From: Muricea muricata
Lineage: Eukaryota; Cnidaria; Anthozoa; Malacalcyonacea; Plexauridae
DNA length: 64,000 bases
Assembly: GCA_963855995.1 (NCBI GenBank)
Contig: OY979718.1
Location: 40,607,559-40,671,558 of the forward strand
Direction: 5' to 3'
A model generated the notes under the pieces. The model was not told where the DNA came from. It did not search any database and worked only from the letters and a program-made list of their open reading frames with translations. The translations under genes and the position numbers were made by a program. Position 1 is the first letter of the stretch; every line of letters starts with the position of its first letter. Positions 8,324 through 22,502 of the stretch are shown one piece after another.

Positions 8324-11300
8324 CTTTATTAAGATTGTACATTGTCGAGGAAGCGGTTTTGAGTTGTTATCAGCATTGCTGTGTTTGGCAGCTGTATGCC
8401 ATGATTCTAGACTTTCTAGTGTTAGGCGACTACGGAAATTCCCTGTGTCAATGATTTTCGCGTTGCACGTTTTTCGATGTTTGAACCATTATTATGTTCC
8501 TTAACGTTTCTGATGTGTTCAGCCTTTCTTGTTTCCAGAGATCTGCCTGTTTCCCCTAAGTACAGGCAGATATTTTAAAAGAAGAAAAGCAAATGATCAC
8601 GCATGGCAATAGTGCCTACCTGGTCCTAATTCAACCACAATTAGTGCAACAGCAAAGCATGACGTATATAAATACAAATCGGTGATACTATAGTACGACC
8701 GATTTGTATTTATATACGTCATGCTTTGCTGTTGCACTGATTGTGGTTGAATTACGACCAGGTAGGCACTATTGCCATGCGCACATGCATCTATATATAG
8801 GCTGCTGTTATTAACGTGCTGTGTAAGTTTTATCATAAACATCAAAATATAATTTGCGTGGTCATTTATGCAATCAGCGAAACACGTTTCCATTTATTTA
8901 ATACCTATCGTCTCTGTAGTGCTCCAGCAATAATGTTGTTCTTCGAAATTAGATTTAAATAGTGATCTGCTTTGTTCAATGATATATATATTGGACGCCT
9001 ATAGCTAGGTCATTATATTTGGAAAAGTATGTTTGATCAGAATTTACAAGGTCTTCTCCGAGTATAAGAGAAGGCTGATTTCAACACACATTTATTTTTC
9101 AAATGTTTTATTACTCACAAAAACATAGGCTTTTAAAATTCGTAGCACCAGAAACCTACTATATGCTCAAGTTTTGACCTTACCCATTTTTGTTATTTGT
9201 GATATTGCAAAAGACTCAATTGGATTTATTTAGAAATAAATTTGTACATAATTTAAAAACGTAATTACACTCAAAAGCAACTTCAAGGTCTTCCTCGACA
9301 GAGTATGATTAAATATTATTCGATGAAATGCGAACAAAAGCTCGCGAATGGCTTCGAATAACTTTGATTTAATCTAGCGTGTATATCTATAATAATTCTT
9401 AACCCAGTCAAAGTGGTAACTAACATAGAAAGTGGTAACTAACATAGTCCAGTGGTAAAGACCATGTGTATCCCTTCAGAGTCAATCACTGAGTCCGGGA
9501 GCAATACCTACCTTTGATAAAAATCGTTCTGGATTTCGTCAGTTTCAAGAATTAAGCATAGGCTAGAAGAACGTATAGACAACTTCAACCAACTTGCCGA
9601 AGCCGCATAACCAACGTAATGCAGTGGTCAAATACAAATTACCCTACAAAAGTGGGTAGGATCAATTCCTGCCCTTGCCATGCATTAAATAGTTTTCGTC
9701 TTGTGTAAGAATTAATAACCCTTTCCAAAGTATCTTTTCGTCTATTTTGCAAATTTTTTTAGAAAAAAATTCGTCACAATTTGACAATTACTTCTTTTCA
9801 TCATACAGTCTGATAAAGAAAAATTTTTATTTCCTTGTTAACCGCACTCGCAAAATTTTTGGTAAATGGAGAAAATAAAAGTTCTAAAAAACCATCGAAA
9901 AAAATTGAGCAGAAAACCGTGCTCAAAATGCTATAGTTTTTCTTAACGGTGGGAGCTATCTTTTTTGGCGAAAAAACCCCAGATAAATAATTGAAAAGAA
10001 TTACGCTCTACCACTTACATTAGGGCTATTGAAAAGCGTCATAAGAGATTGTACGCCGGCCAGCGTAATCAATTTAAATTAAAAGGTTCCAAAAGGTGTC
10101 AGGAATTCTGCTACCTTCGAAGGATTAGCCTTGGAAATGTATAACGATGGTAAAAAGGACCGGGGTATTGTAATAAAAGTTTGCACACGGATGGCGCGCA
10201 CGGGTGGCTTCGCACAATTGGCCTCGACAACCCACCAAATGCCGTTGCCTTTCGACAACGACATCGAATTGACTGCCTCAACCGTCTTGTATCACAACTC
10301 CACCACCTCTGGTTCGAAATATAGGGGAGGGTAGAAGCGGCCCCCAGACCGTAAGTGCTAAAACCCTGTATCTTCGAAACAGACCATCAAGATATAGTAT
10401 CACCGATTTGTATATATATACCTCATGCTCTGCTGTTGCAGTGATTGTGGTTGAATTACGACCGGGTAGACACTATTGCCATGCGCACATGCATCTATAT
10501 ATAGGCTGCTGTTATTAACGTGCTGTATAAGTTTTATCATATCAAAATATAATTTGCGTGGTCATTTATGCAATCAGCGAAAAACATTTCCATTTATTTA
10601 ATACTTATCGTGTCTGTAGTGCCTCAGCAATAAAATTGTTCTTCGACATTGAGATTTAAATAGTGATCTGTTTAGTTCAATGATATATATTGAACGTCAT
10701 ATAGCTGGGTCATTAAATTTGGAAATGTATGTTTGATCAGAATTTACATGGTCTTCTCCGAGTATAAGAGAAGGCTGATTTCAACACACATTTATCTTTC
10801 AAATGTTCTACTTACAAAAATATGGGATTTTAAAATTCGTAGCACCAGAAACCTACTGTATGCTCAAGTTGTGATCTTACCCATTTTTGTTATTGTGATA
10901 TTGCAAAAGACTCAATTGGATTTATTTAGAAATAAATTTGTGCATATAAATGTAATTACACTCAAAAGCAACTTCAAGGTCTTCCTCGACAGAGTATGGA
11001 TTAAATATTATTCGATGAAATGCGAACAAAAGCTCGCGAATGGCTTCGAATAACTTTGATTTAATCTAGCGTGTATATTTATAATAATTCTTACCCCAGA
11101 CAAAAACCTATGGGGTTTGTGACAAGGGCAATTAGGTTTGACCAAAAACTCGTTGACTTGAGACATTTTGCATTGGCCACTAGACTATGTATGTTTGCTA
11201 TCACGCGCTTGCCACTTAAATTGTTTAAGCGGGCTTTTCTCTAGCCTATAATTAATTCTAAAACAAGAAAAGAATTCAGAGCAAGGGAATTATCGTTCAG

Positions 11301-11639
11301 CTGCGTTGTTTATTTACCGCCACATTGCCTTACCACCAGACCGCGAGGGCTATTACACTCGCCCTATTTTACCCGTTTTTCACTGAATGAGCTTTAAGAA
11401 ACGGTTAAACAATATAAACCACTAAAAATCGTAGATGTGTCAATTAGACATAAATGAAAAGGGTGAGACGTTCTCTGACTAAAATATATTTATTTGTTTA
11501 CGAGCTTTCGGCCACCAGTCTGTAGCCTTCAACGGGTATATTTATAATGATTGCAGTAAACTGTGAAAGTGTGAAATGAAGCTAGATATGACGTGTATAC
11601 ATGTGCACTGTGAAATACGATAAGGTGATACTATGTTTT
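8324..11639. repeat. Array unit 3 (3316 bp)
   Basis: Standard D-A-C-B unit. Penelope fragment 8425-8574, palindrome 8600-8781. The left palindrome arm carries a G-to-C change (CCTAATT) that the right arm does not compensate. B carries the TATGGATT +1 indel, which accounts for 3316 rather than 3315 bp. Confidence 0.94.
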
Positions 11640-14503
11640 CTTTATTAAGATTGTACATTGTCGAGGAAGCGGTTTTGAGTTGTTATCAGCATTGCTGTGT
11701 TTGGCAGCTGTATGCCATGATTCTAGACTTTCTAGTGTTAGGCGACTACGGAAATTCCCTGTGTCAATGATTTTCGCGTTGCACGTTTTTCGATGTTTGA
11801 ACCATTATTATGTTCCTTAACGTTTCTGATGTGTTCAGCCTTTCTTGTTTCCAGAGATCTGCCTGTTTCCCCTAAGTACAGGCAGATATTTTAAAAGAAG
11901 AAAAGCAAATGATCACGCATGGCAATAGTGCCTACCTGGTCGTAATTCAACCACAATTAGTGCAACAGCAAAGCATGACGTATATAAATACAAATCGGTG
12001 ATACTATAGTACGACCGATTTGTATTTATATACGTCATGCTTTGCTGTTGCACTGATTGTGGTTGAATTACGACCAGGTAGGCACTATTGCCATGCGCAC
12101 ATGCATCTATATATAGGCTGCTGTTATTAACGTGCTGTGTAAGTTTTATCATAAACATCAAAATATAATTTGCGTGGTCATTTATGCAATCAGCGAAACA
12201 CATTTCCATTTATTTAATACCTATCGTCTCTGTAGTGCTCCAGCAATAATGTTGTTCTTCGAAATTAGATTTAAATAGTGATCTGCTTTGTTCAATGATA
12301 TATATATTGGACGCCTATAGCTAGGTCATTATATTTGGAAAAGTATGTTTGATCAGAATTTACAAGGTCTTCTCCGAGTATAAGAGAAGGCTGATTTCAA
12401 CACACATTTATTTTTCAAATGTTTTATTACTCACAAAAACATAGGCTTTTAAAATTCGTAGCACCAGAAACCTACTATATGCTCAAGTTTTGACCTTACC
12501 CATTTTTGTTATTTGTGATATTGCAAAAGACTCAATTGGATTTATTTAGAAATAAATTTGTACATAATTTAAAAACGTAATTACACTCAAAAGCAACTTC
12601 AAGGTCTTCCTCGACAGAGTATGATTAAATATTATTCGATGAAATGCGAACAAAAGCTCGCGAATGGCTTCGAATAACTTTGATTTAATCTAGCGTGTAT
12701 ATCTATAATAATTCTTAACCCAGTCAAAGTGGTAACTAACATAGAAAGTGGTAACTAACATAGTCCAGTGGTAAAGACCATGTGTATCCCTTCAGAGTCA
12801 ATCACTGAGTCCGGGAGCAATACCTACCTTTGATAAAAATCGTTCTGGATTTCGTCAGTTTCAAGAATTAAGCATAGGCTAGAAGAACGTATAGACAACT
12901 TCAACCAACTTGCCGAAGCCGCATAACCAACGTAATGCAGTGGTCAAATACAAATTACCCTACAAAAGTGGGTAGGATCAATTCCTGCCCTTGCCATGCA
13001 TTAAATAGTTTTCGTCTTGTGTAAGAATTAATAACCCTTTCCAAAGTATCTTTTCGTCTATTTTGCAAATTTTTTTAGAAAAAAATTCGTCACAATTTGA
13101 CAATTACTTCTTTTCATGATACAGTCTGATAAAGAAAAATTTTTATTTCCTTGTTAACCGCACTCGCAAAATTTTTGGTAAATGGAGAAAATAAAAGTTC
13201 TAAAAAACCATCGAAAAAAATTGAGCAGAAAACCGTGCTCAAAATGCTATAGTTTTTCTTAACGGTGGGAGCCATCTTTTTTGGCGAAAAAACCCCAGAT
13301 AAATAATTGAAAAGAATTACGCTCTACCACTTACATTAGGGCTATTGAAAAGCGTCATAAGAGATTGTACGCCGGCCAGCGTAATCAATTTAAATTAAAA
13401 GGTTCCAAAAGGTGTCAGGAATTCTGCTACCTTCGAAGGATTAGCCTTGGAAATGTATAACGATGGTAAAAAGGACCGGGGTATTGTAATAAAAGTTTGC
13501 ACACGGATGGCGCGCACGGGTGGCTTCGCACAATTGGCCTCGACAACCCACCAAATGCCGTTGCCTTTCGACAACGACATCGAATTGACTGCCTCAACCG
13601 TCTTGTATCACAACTCCACCACCTCTGGTTCGAAATATGGGGGAGGGTAGAAGCGGCCCCCAGACCGTAAGTGCTAAAACCCTGTATCTTCGAATCAGAC
13701 CATCAAGATATAGTATCACCGATTTGTATATATATACCTCATGCTCTGCTGTTGCAGTGATTGTGGTTGAATTACGACCGGGTAGACACTATTGCCATGC
13801 GCACATGCATCTATATATAGGCTGCTGTTATTAACGTGCTGTATAAGTTTTATCATATCAAAATATAATTTGCGTGGTCATTTATGCAATCAGCGAAAAA
13901 CATTTCCATTTATTTAATACTTATCGTGTCTGTAGTGCCTCAGCAATAAAATTGTTCTTCGACATTGAGATTTAAATAGTGATCTGTTTAGTTCAATGAT
14001 ATATATTGAACGTCATATAGCTGGGTCATTAAATTTGGAAATGTATGTTTGATCAGAATTTACATGGTCTTCTCCGAGTATAAGAGAAGGCTGATTTCAA
14101 CACACATTTATCTTTCAAATGTTCTACTTACAAAAATATGGGATTTTAAAATTCGTAGCACCAGAAACCTACTGTATGCTCAAGTTGTGATCTTACCCAT
14201 TTTTGTTATTGTGATATTGCAAAAGACTCAATTGGATTTATTTAGAAATAAATTTGTGCATATAAATGTAATTACACTCAAAAGCAACTTCAAGGTCTTC
14301 CTCGACAGAGTATGGATTAAATATTATTCGATGAAATGCGAACAAAAGCTCGCGAATGGCTTCGAATAACTTTGATTTAATCTAGCGTGTATATTTATAA
14401 TAATTCTTACCCCAGACAAAAACCTATGGGGTTTGTGACAAGGGCAATTAGGTTTGACCAAAAACTCGTTGACTTGAGACATTTTGCATTGGCCACTAGA
14501 CTA

Positions 14504-14512
14504 TGTATGTTT
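14504..14512. repeat. Left 9-bp target-site duplication of the 908-bp element
   Basis: TGTATGTTT, identical to 15421-15429 and to the single uninterrupted copy in the other D modules (for example 2865-2873). Confidence 0.9.
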
Positions 14513-15420
14513 AGCAGCTGGGAAATTTGTCAGCCGCTGTGCAAAAATATTGTTGGCGGCTGAGCACAAAATGTAATTAGCATATTATTTGCGAAATACA
14601 GATTGGTTTCAGAGGTGCTCGGAATTTAGTTTCTTTGACGAGCCAGTTACAATTTTGTTCACAATTTTTCATTGATTTCAGTAAAGGATTGATATAGCTG
14701 TCAGTTAATCATATTTTGAAGTGATGACATCGTCTGTTGAAGCAAATTTCCAAACTTTGACATGTGAGTGGGTTGCCAAGAATTAAGCGTGATGTTGAAT
14801 TTACGTTTGACTTAATACTGAAAAATTTAGCTTTTGCTCCAAAAAGATATTTGTTTCCTGTTACTTCCAATCTGTTTATGTTCCTTTCGAAACCAATTTT
14901 TTTGTTTTATAAATTCCGCTCATGGCCAATAATTTGTTGTGAAAATCGCTACCGGAAAAGTACTTTAAATAACGGTTGTTGTTGAAATGGTCGTGAAAGT
15001 GATAAAACATCCACAATCACGTGGGCTGTCAGTGCAATGATGTCTTTGATACTTTATAAATGTTTTCGTACAAATGGTAAAGATATTTTTCAGTTGACTA
15101 ATGTGTTTAGTCGATCGATTTCAGTAACATTTTTGTATTGTTGTTCGAGTACGAGCGTTGACTAGTTTGAGTCGAATTTTAAAAAATCAGCCTTTTGCTC
15201 CAACATGATTTTAGCTGGGACTTGGCCTTCATGTTTATATCTACTCACCTGATTTGTTAGCGTGCTCTTAAAAATTACGCTAAAAGGTCGTTTAGTCCAC
15301 TGAAAATGCTTGTGATCCATGTTTGTTATATGATTTTTAAATATCACGCGTAAATCACGCAATTTCCACGCGTTCACGCAGGCTTATCTGGCGCATGCTC
15401 AGACAAATTTCCCAGCTGCT
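14513..15420. mobile_element. 908-bp non-autonomous DNA transposon with 19-bp TIRs
   Basis: Perfect 19-bp terminal inverted repeats AGCAGCTGGGAAATTTGTC at 14513-14531 and its complement at 15402-15420. It is flanked by TGTATGTTT at 14504-14512 and 15421-15429. The other D modules contain a single TGTATGTTT and serve as empty sites. The extra length of unit 4 (917 bp) equals element plus one target copy. Open frames inside are at most ~73 codons and match no transposase, so it needs a helper in trans. A 9-bp duplication suggests a Mutator-like (or Merlin-like) helper; hAT and P families usually give 8 bp. The superfamily is therefore uncertain. It lies about 10 bp upstream of the A box of tRNA-like segment 3. 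Confidence 0.9.
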
Positions 15421-15429
15421 TGTATGTTT
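15421..15429. repeat. Right 9-bp target-site duplication of the 908-bp element
   Basis: TGTATGTTT directly after the right TIR. Array sequence resumes at once with GCTATCACGCGC, as in the intact units. Confidence 0.9.
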
Positions 15430-15872
15430 GCTATCACGCGCTTGCCACTTAAATTGTTTAAGCGGGCTTTTCTCTAGCCTATAATTAATTCTAAAACAAG
15501 AAAAGAATTCAGAGCAAGGGAATTATCGTTCAGCTGCGTTGTTTATTTACCGCCACATTGCCTTACCACCAGACCGCGAGGGCTATTACACTCGCCCTAT
15601 TTTACCCGTTTTTCACTGAATGAGCTTTAAGAAACGGTTAAACAATATAAACCACTAAAAATCGTAGATGTGTCAATTAGACATAAATGAAAAGGGTGAG
15701 ACGTTCTCTGACTAAAATATATTTATTTGTTTACGAGCTTTCGGCCACCAGTCTGTAGCCTTCAACGGGTATATTTATAATGATTGCAGTAAACTGTGAA
15801 AGTGTGAAATGAAGCTAGATATGACGTGTATACATGTGCACTGTGAAATACGATAAGGTGATACTATGTTTT

Positions 15873-18800
15873 CTTTATTAAGATTGTACATTGTCGAGGA
15901 AGCGGTTTTGAGTTGTTATCAGCATTGCTGTGTTTGGCAGCTGTATGCCATGATTCTAGACTTTCTAGTGTTAGGCGACTACGGAAATTCCCTGTGTCAA
16001 TGATTTTCGCGTTGCACGTTTTTCGATGTTTGAACCATTATTATGTTCCTTAACGTTTCTGATGTGTTCAGCCTTTCTTGTTTCCAGAGATCTGCCTGTT
16101 TCCCCTAAGTACAGGCAGATATTTTAAAAGAAGAAAAGCAAATGATCACGCATGGCAATAGTGCCTACCTGGTCCTAATTCAACCACAATTAGTGCAACA
16201 GCAAAGCATGACGTATATAAATACAAATCGGTGATACTATAGTACGACCGATTTGTATTTATATAGGTCATGCTTTGCTGTTGCACTGATTGTGGTTGAA
16301 TTACGACCAGGTAGGCACTATTGCCATGCGCACATGCATCTATATATAGGCTGCTGTTATTAACGTGCTGTGTAAGTTTTATCATAAACATCAAAATATA
16401 ATTTGCGTGGTCATTTATGCAATCAGCGAAACACGTTTCCATTTATTTAATACCTATCGTCTCTGTAGTGCTCCAGCAATAATGTTGTTCTTCGAAATTA
16501 GATTTAAATAGTGATCTGCTTTGTTCAATGATATATATATTGGACGCCTATAGCTAGGTCATTATATTTGGAAAAGTATGTTTGATCAGAATTTACAAGG
16601 TCTTCTCCGAGTATAAGAGAAGGCTGATTTCAACACACATTTATTTTTCAAATGTTTTATTACTCACAAAAACATAGGCTTTTAAAATTCGTAGCACCAG
16701 AAACCTACTATATGCTCAAGTTTTGACCTTACCCATTTTTGTTATTTGTGATATTGCAAAAGACTCAATTGGATTTATTTAGAAATAAATTTGTACATAA
16801 TTTAAAAACGTAATTACACTCAAAAGCAACTTCAAGGTCTTCCTCGACAGAGTATGATTAAATATTATTCGATGAAATGCGAACAAAAGCTCGCGAATGG
16901 CTTCGAATAACTTTGATTTAATCTAGCGTGTATATCTATAATAATTCTTAACCCAGTCAAAGTGGTAACTAACATAGAAAGTGGTAACTAACATAGTCCA
17001 GTGGTAAAGACCATGTGTATCCCTTCAGAGTCAATCACTGAGTCCGGGAGCAATACCTACCTTTGATAAAAATCGTTCTGGATTTCGTCAGTTTCAAGAA
17101 TTAAGCATAGGCTAGAAGAACGTATAGACAACTTCAACCAACTTGCCGAAGCCGCATAACCAACGTAATGCAGTGGTCAAATACAAATTACCCTACAAAA
17201 GTGGGTAGGATCAATTCCTGCCCTTGCCATGCATTAAATAGTTTTCGTCTTGTGTAAGAATTAATAACCCTTTCCAAAGTATCTTTTCGTCTATTTTGCA
17301 AATTTTTTTAGAAAAAAATTCGTCACAATTTGACAATTACTTCTTTTCATCATACAGTCTGATAAAGAAAAATTTTTATTTCCTTGTTAACCGCACTGGC
17401 AAAATTTTTGGTAAATGGAGAAAATAAAAGTTCTAAAAAACCATCGAAAAAAATTGAGCAGAAAACCGTGCTCAAAATGCTATAGTTTTTCTTAACGGTG
17501 GGAGCCATCTTTTTTGGCGAAAAAACCCCAGATAAATAATTGAAAAGAATTACGCTCTACCACTTACATTAGGGCTATTGAAAAGCGTCATAAGAGATTG
17601 TACGCCGGCCAGCGTAATCAATTTAAATTAAAAGGTTCCAAAAGGTGTCAGGAATTCTGCTACCTTCGAAGGATTAGCCTTGGAAATGTATAACGATGGT
17701 AAAAAGGACCGGGGTATTGTAATAAAAGTTTGCACACGGATGGCGCGCACGGGTGGCTTCGCACAATTGGCCTCGACAACCCACCAAATGCCGTTGCCTT
17801 TCGACAACGACATCGAATTGACTGCCTCAACCGTCTTGTATCACGACTCCACCACCTCTGGTTCGAAATATAGGGGAGGGTAGAAGCGGCCCCCAGACCG
17901 TAAGTGCTAAAACCCTGTATCTTCGAATCAGACCATCAAGATATAGTATCACCGATTTGTATATATATACCTCATGCTCTGCTGTTGCAGTGATTGTGGT
18001 TGAATTACGACCGGGTAGACACTATTGCCATGCGCACATGCATCTATATATAGGCTGCTGTTATTAACGTGCTGTATAACTTTTATCATATCAAAATATA
18101 ATTTGCGTGGTCATTTATGCAATCAGCGAAAAACATTTCCATTTATTTAATACTTATCGTGTCTGTAGTGCCTCAGCAATAAAATTGTTCTTCGACATTG
18201 AGATTTAAATAGTGATCTGTTTAGTTCAATGATATATATTGAACGTCATATAGCTGGGTCATTAAATTTGGAAATGTATGTTTGATCAGAATTTACATGG
18301 TCTTCTCCGAGTATAAGAGAAGGCTGATTTCAACACACATTTATCTTTCAAATGTTCTACTTACAAAAATATGGGATTTTAAAATTCGTAGCACCAGAAA
18401 CCTACTGTATGCTCAAGTTGTGATCTTACCTATTTTTGTTATTGTGATATTGCAAAAGACTCAATTGGATTTATTTAGAAATAAATTTGTGCATATAAAT
18501 GTAATTACACTCAAAAGCAACTTCAAGGTCTTCCTCGACAGAGTATGATTAAATATTATTCGATGAAATGCGAACAAAAGCTCGCGAATGGCTTCGAATA
18601 ACTTTGATTTAATCTAGCGTGTATATTTATAATAATTCTTACCCCAGACAAAAACCTATGGGGTTTGTGACAAGGGCAATTAGGTTTGACCAAAAACTCG
18701 TTGACTTGAGACATTTTGCATTGGCCACTAGACTATGTATGTTTGCTATCACGCGCTTGCCACTTAAATTGTTTAAGCGGGCTTTTCTCTAGCCTATAAT

Positions 18801-19187
18801 TAATTCTAAAACAAGAAAAGAATTCAGAGCAAGGGAATTATCGTTCAGCTGCGTTGTTTATTTACCGCCACATTGCCTTACCACCAGACCGCGAGGGCTA
18901 TTACACTCGCCCTATTTTACCCGTTTTTCACTGAATGAGCTTTAAGAAACGGTTAAACAATATAAACCACTAAAAATCGTAGATGTGTCAATTAGACATA
19001 AATGAAAAGGGTGAGACGTTCTCTGACTAAAATATATTTATTTGTTTACGAGCTTTCGGCCACCAGTCTGTAGCCTTCAACGGGTATATTTATAATGATT
19101 GCAGTAAACTGTGAAAGTGTGAAATGAAGCTAGATATGACGTGTATACATGTGCACTGTGAAATACGATAAGGTGATACTATGTTTT
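15873..19187. repeat. Array unit 5 (3315 bp)
   Basis: Standard unit. Penelope fragment 15974-16123, palindrome 16149-16330. The right palindrome arm has the TATAGGTCAT variant, seen again only in unit 11. Private CACGACTCC change near 17843. Confidence 0.94.
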
Positions 19188-22100
19188 CTTTATTAAGATT
19201 GTACATTGTCGAGGAAGCGGTTTTGAGTTGTTATCAGCATTGCTGTGTTTGGCAGCTGTATGCCATGATTCTAGACTTTCTAGTGTTAGGCGACTACGGA
19301 AATTCCCTGTGTCAATGATTTTCGCGTTGCACGTTTTTCGATGTTTGAACCATTATTATGTTCCTTAACGTTTCTGATGTGTTCAGCCTTTCTTGTTTCC
19401 AGAGATCTGCCTGTTTCCCCTAAGTACAGGCAGATATTTTAAAAGAAGAAAAGCAAATGATCACGCATGGCAATAGTGCCTACCTGGTCGTAATTCAACC
19501 ACAATTAGTGCAACAGCAAAGCATGACGTATATAAATACAAATCGGTGATACTATAGTACGACCGATTTGTATTTATATACGTCATGCTTTGCTGTTGCA
19601 CTGATTGTGGTTGAATTACGACCAGGTAGGCACTATTGCCATGCGCACATGCATCTATATATAGGCTGCTGTTATTAACGTGCTGTGTAAGTTTTATCAT
19701 AAACATCAAAATATAATTTGCGTGGTCATTTATGCAATCAGCGAAACACATTTCCATTTATTTAATACCTATCGTCTCTGTAGTGCTCCAGCAATAATGT
19801 TGTTCTTCGAAATTAGATTTAAATAGTGATCTGCTTTGTTCAATGATATATATATTGGACGCCTATAGCTAGGTCATTATATTTGGAAAAGTATGTTTGA
19901 TCAGAATTTACAAGGTCTTCTCCGAGTATAAGAGAAGGCTGATTTCAACACACATTTATTTTTCAAATGTTTTATTACTCACAAAAATATAGGCTTTTAA
20001 AATTCGTAGCACCAGAAACCTACTATATGCTCAAGTTTTGACCTTACCCATTTTTGTTATTTGTGATATTGCAAAAGACTCAATTGGATTTATTTAGAAA
20101 TAAATTTGTACATAATTTAAAAACGTAATTACACTCAAAAGCAACTTCAAGGTCTTCCTCGACAGAGTATGATTAAATATTATTCGATGAAATGCGAACA
20201 AAAGCTCGCGAATGGCTTCGAATAACTTTGATTTAATCTAGCGTGTATATCTATAATAATTCTTAACCCAGTCAAAGTGGTAACTAACATAGAAAGTGGT
20301 AACTAACATAGTCCAGTGGTAAAGACCATGTGTATCCCTTCAGAGTCAATCACTGAGTCCGGGAGCAATACCTACCTTTGATAAAAATCGTTCTGGATTT
20401 CGTCAGTTTCAAGAATTAAGCATAGGCTAGAAGAACGTATAGACAACTTCAACCAACTTGCCGAAGCCGCATAACCAACGTAATGCAGTGGTCAAATACA
20501 AATGACCCTACAAAAGTGGGTAGGATCAATTCCTGCCCTTGCCATGCATTAAATAGTTTTCGTCTTGTGTAAGAATTAATAACCCTTTCCAAAGTATCTT
20601 TTCGTCTATTTTGCAAATTTTTTTAGAAAAAAATTCGTCACAATTTGACAATTACTTCTTTTCATCATACAGTCTGATAAAGAAAAATTTTTATTTCCTT
20701 GTTAACCGCACTGGCAAAATTTTTGGTAAATGGAGGAAATAAAAGTTCTAAAAAACCATCGAAAAAAATTGAGCAGAAAACCGTGCTCAAAATGCTATAG
20801 TTTTTCTTAACGGTGGGAGCTATCTTTTTTGGCGAAAAAACCCCAGATAAATAATTGAAAAGAATTACGCTCTACCACTTACATTAGGGCTATTGAAAAG
20901 CGTCATAAGAGATTGTACGCCGGCCAGCGTAATCAATTTAAATTAAAAGGTTCCAAAAGGTGTCAGGAATTCTGCTACCTTCGAAGGATTAGCCTTGGAA
21001 ATGTATAACGATGGTAAAAAGGACCGGGGCATTGTAATAAAAGTTTGCACACGGATGGCGCGCACGGGTGGCTTCGCACAATTGGCCTCGACAACCCACC
21101 AAATGCCGTTGCCTTTCGACAACGACATCGAATTGACTGCCTCAACCGTCTTGTATCACAACTCCACCACCTCTGGTTCGAAATATAGGGGAGGGTAGAA
21201 GCGGGCCCCAGACCGTGAGTGCTAAAACCCTGTGTCTTCGAATCAGACCATCAAGATATAGTATCACCGATTTGTATATATATACCTCATGCTCTGCTGT
21301 TGCAGTGATTGTGGTTGAATTACGACCGGGTAGACACTATTGCCATGCGCACATGCATCTATATATAGGCTGCTGTTATTAACGTGCTGTATAAGTTTTA
21401 TCATATCAAAATATAATTTGCGTGGTCATTTATGCAATCAGCGAAAAACATTTCCATTTATTTAATACTTATCGTGTCTGTAGTGCCTCAGCAATAAAAT
21501 TGTTCTTCGACATTGAGATTTAAATAGTGATCTGTTTAGTTCAATGATATATATTGAACGTCATATAGCTGGGTCATTAAATTTGGAAATGTATGTTTGA
21601 TCAGAATTTACATGGTCTTCTCCGAGTATAAGAGAAGGCTGATTTCAACACACATTTATCTTTCAAATGTTCTACTTACAAAAATATGGGATTTTAAAAT
21701 TCGTAGCACCAGAAACCTACTGTATGCTCAAGTTGTGATCTTACCCATTTTTGTTATTGTGATATTGCAAAAGACTCAATTGGATTTATTTAGAAATAAT
21801 TTTGTGCATATAAATGTAATTACACTCAAAAGCAACTTCAAGGTCTTCCTCGACAGAGTATGATTAAATATTATTCGATGAAATGCGAACAAAAGCTCGC
21901 GAATGGCTTCGAATAACTTTGATTTAATCTAGCGTGTATATTTATAATAATTCTTACCCCAGACAAAAACCTATGGGGTTTGTGACAAGGGCAATTAGGT
22001 TTGACCAAAAACTCGTTGACTTGAGACATTTTGCATTGGCCACTAGACTATGTATGTTTGCTATCACGCGCTTGCCACTTAAATTGTTTAAGCGGGCTTT

Positions 22101-22502
22101 TCTCTAGCCTATAATTAATTCTAAAACAAGAAAAGAATTCAGAGCAAGGGAATTATCGTTCAGCTGCGTTGTTTATTTACCGCCACATTGCCTTACCACC
22201 AGACCGCGAGGGCTATTACACTCGCCCTATTTTACCCGTTTTTCACTGAATGAGCTTTAAGAAACGGTTAAACAATATAAACCACTAAAAATCGTAGATG
22301 TGTCAATTAGACATAAATGAAAAGGGTGAGACGTTCTCTGACTAAAATATATTTATTTGTTTACGAGCTTTCGGCCACCAGTCTGTAGCCTTCAACGGGT
22401 ATATTTATAATGATTGCAGTAAACTGTGAAAGTGTGAAATGAAGCTAGATATGACGTGTATACATGTGCACTGTGAAATACGATAAGGTGATACTATGTT
22501 TT
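19188..22502. repeat. Array unit 6 (3315 bp)
   Basis: Standard unit. Penelope fragment 19289-19438, palindrome 19464-19645. Private changes include GGGGCATT near 21028, GCGGGCCCC near 21203 and AATAATTTTG near 21797. It shares the AAAAATATAGG variant in A with unit 12. Confidence 0.94.

Larger units (their letters stand above)
11640..15872. repeat. Array unit 4 (4233 bp, carries a 908-bp insertion)
   Basis: A 3316-bp D-A-C-B unit plus 917 bp, which is exactly the 908-bp element at 14513-15420 and its 9-bp duplicated target. Penelope fragment 11741-11890, palindrome 11916-12097. Private change ATGGGGG near 13638 in the conserved C block. Confidence 0.94.

Noticed and set aside
14764-15377. 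Two ~70-codon frames inside the 908-bp element (14764-14985 and 15162-15377) as transposase pieces
   Set aside because: No catalytic motif or zinc finger is visible, and the lengths are within chance for AT-rich DNA.
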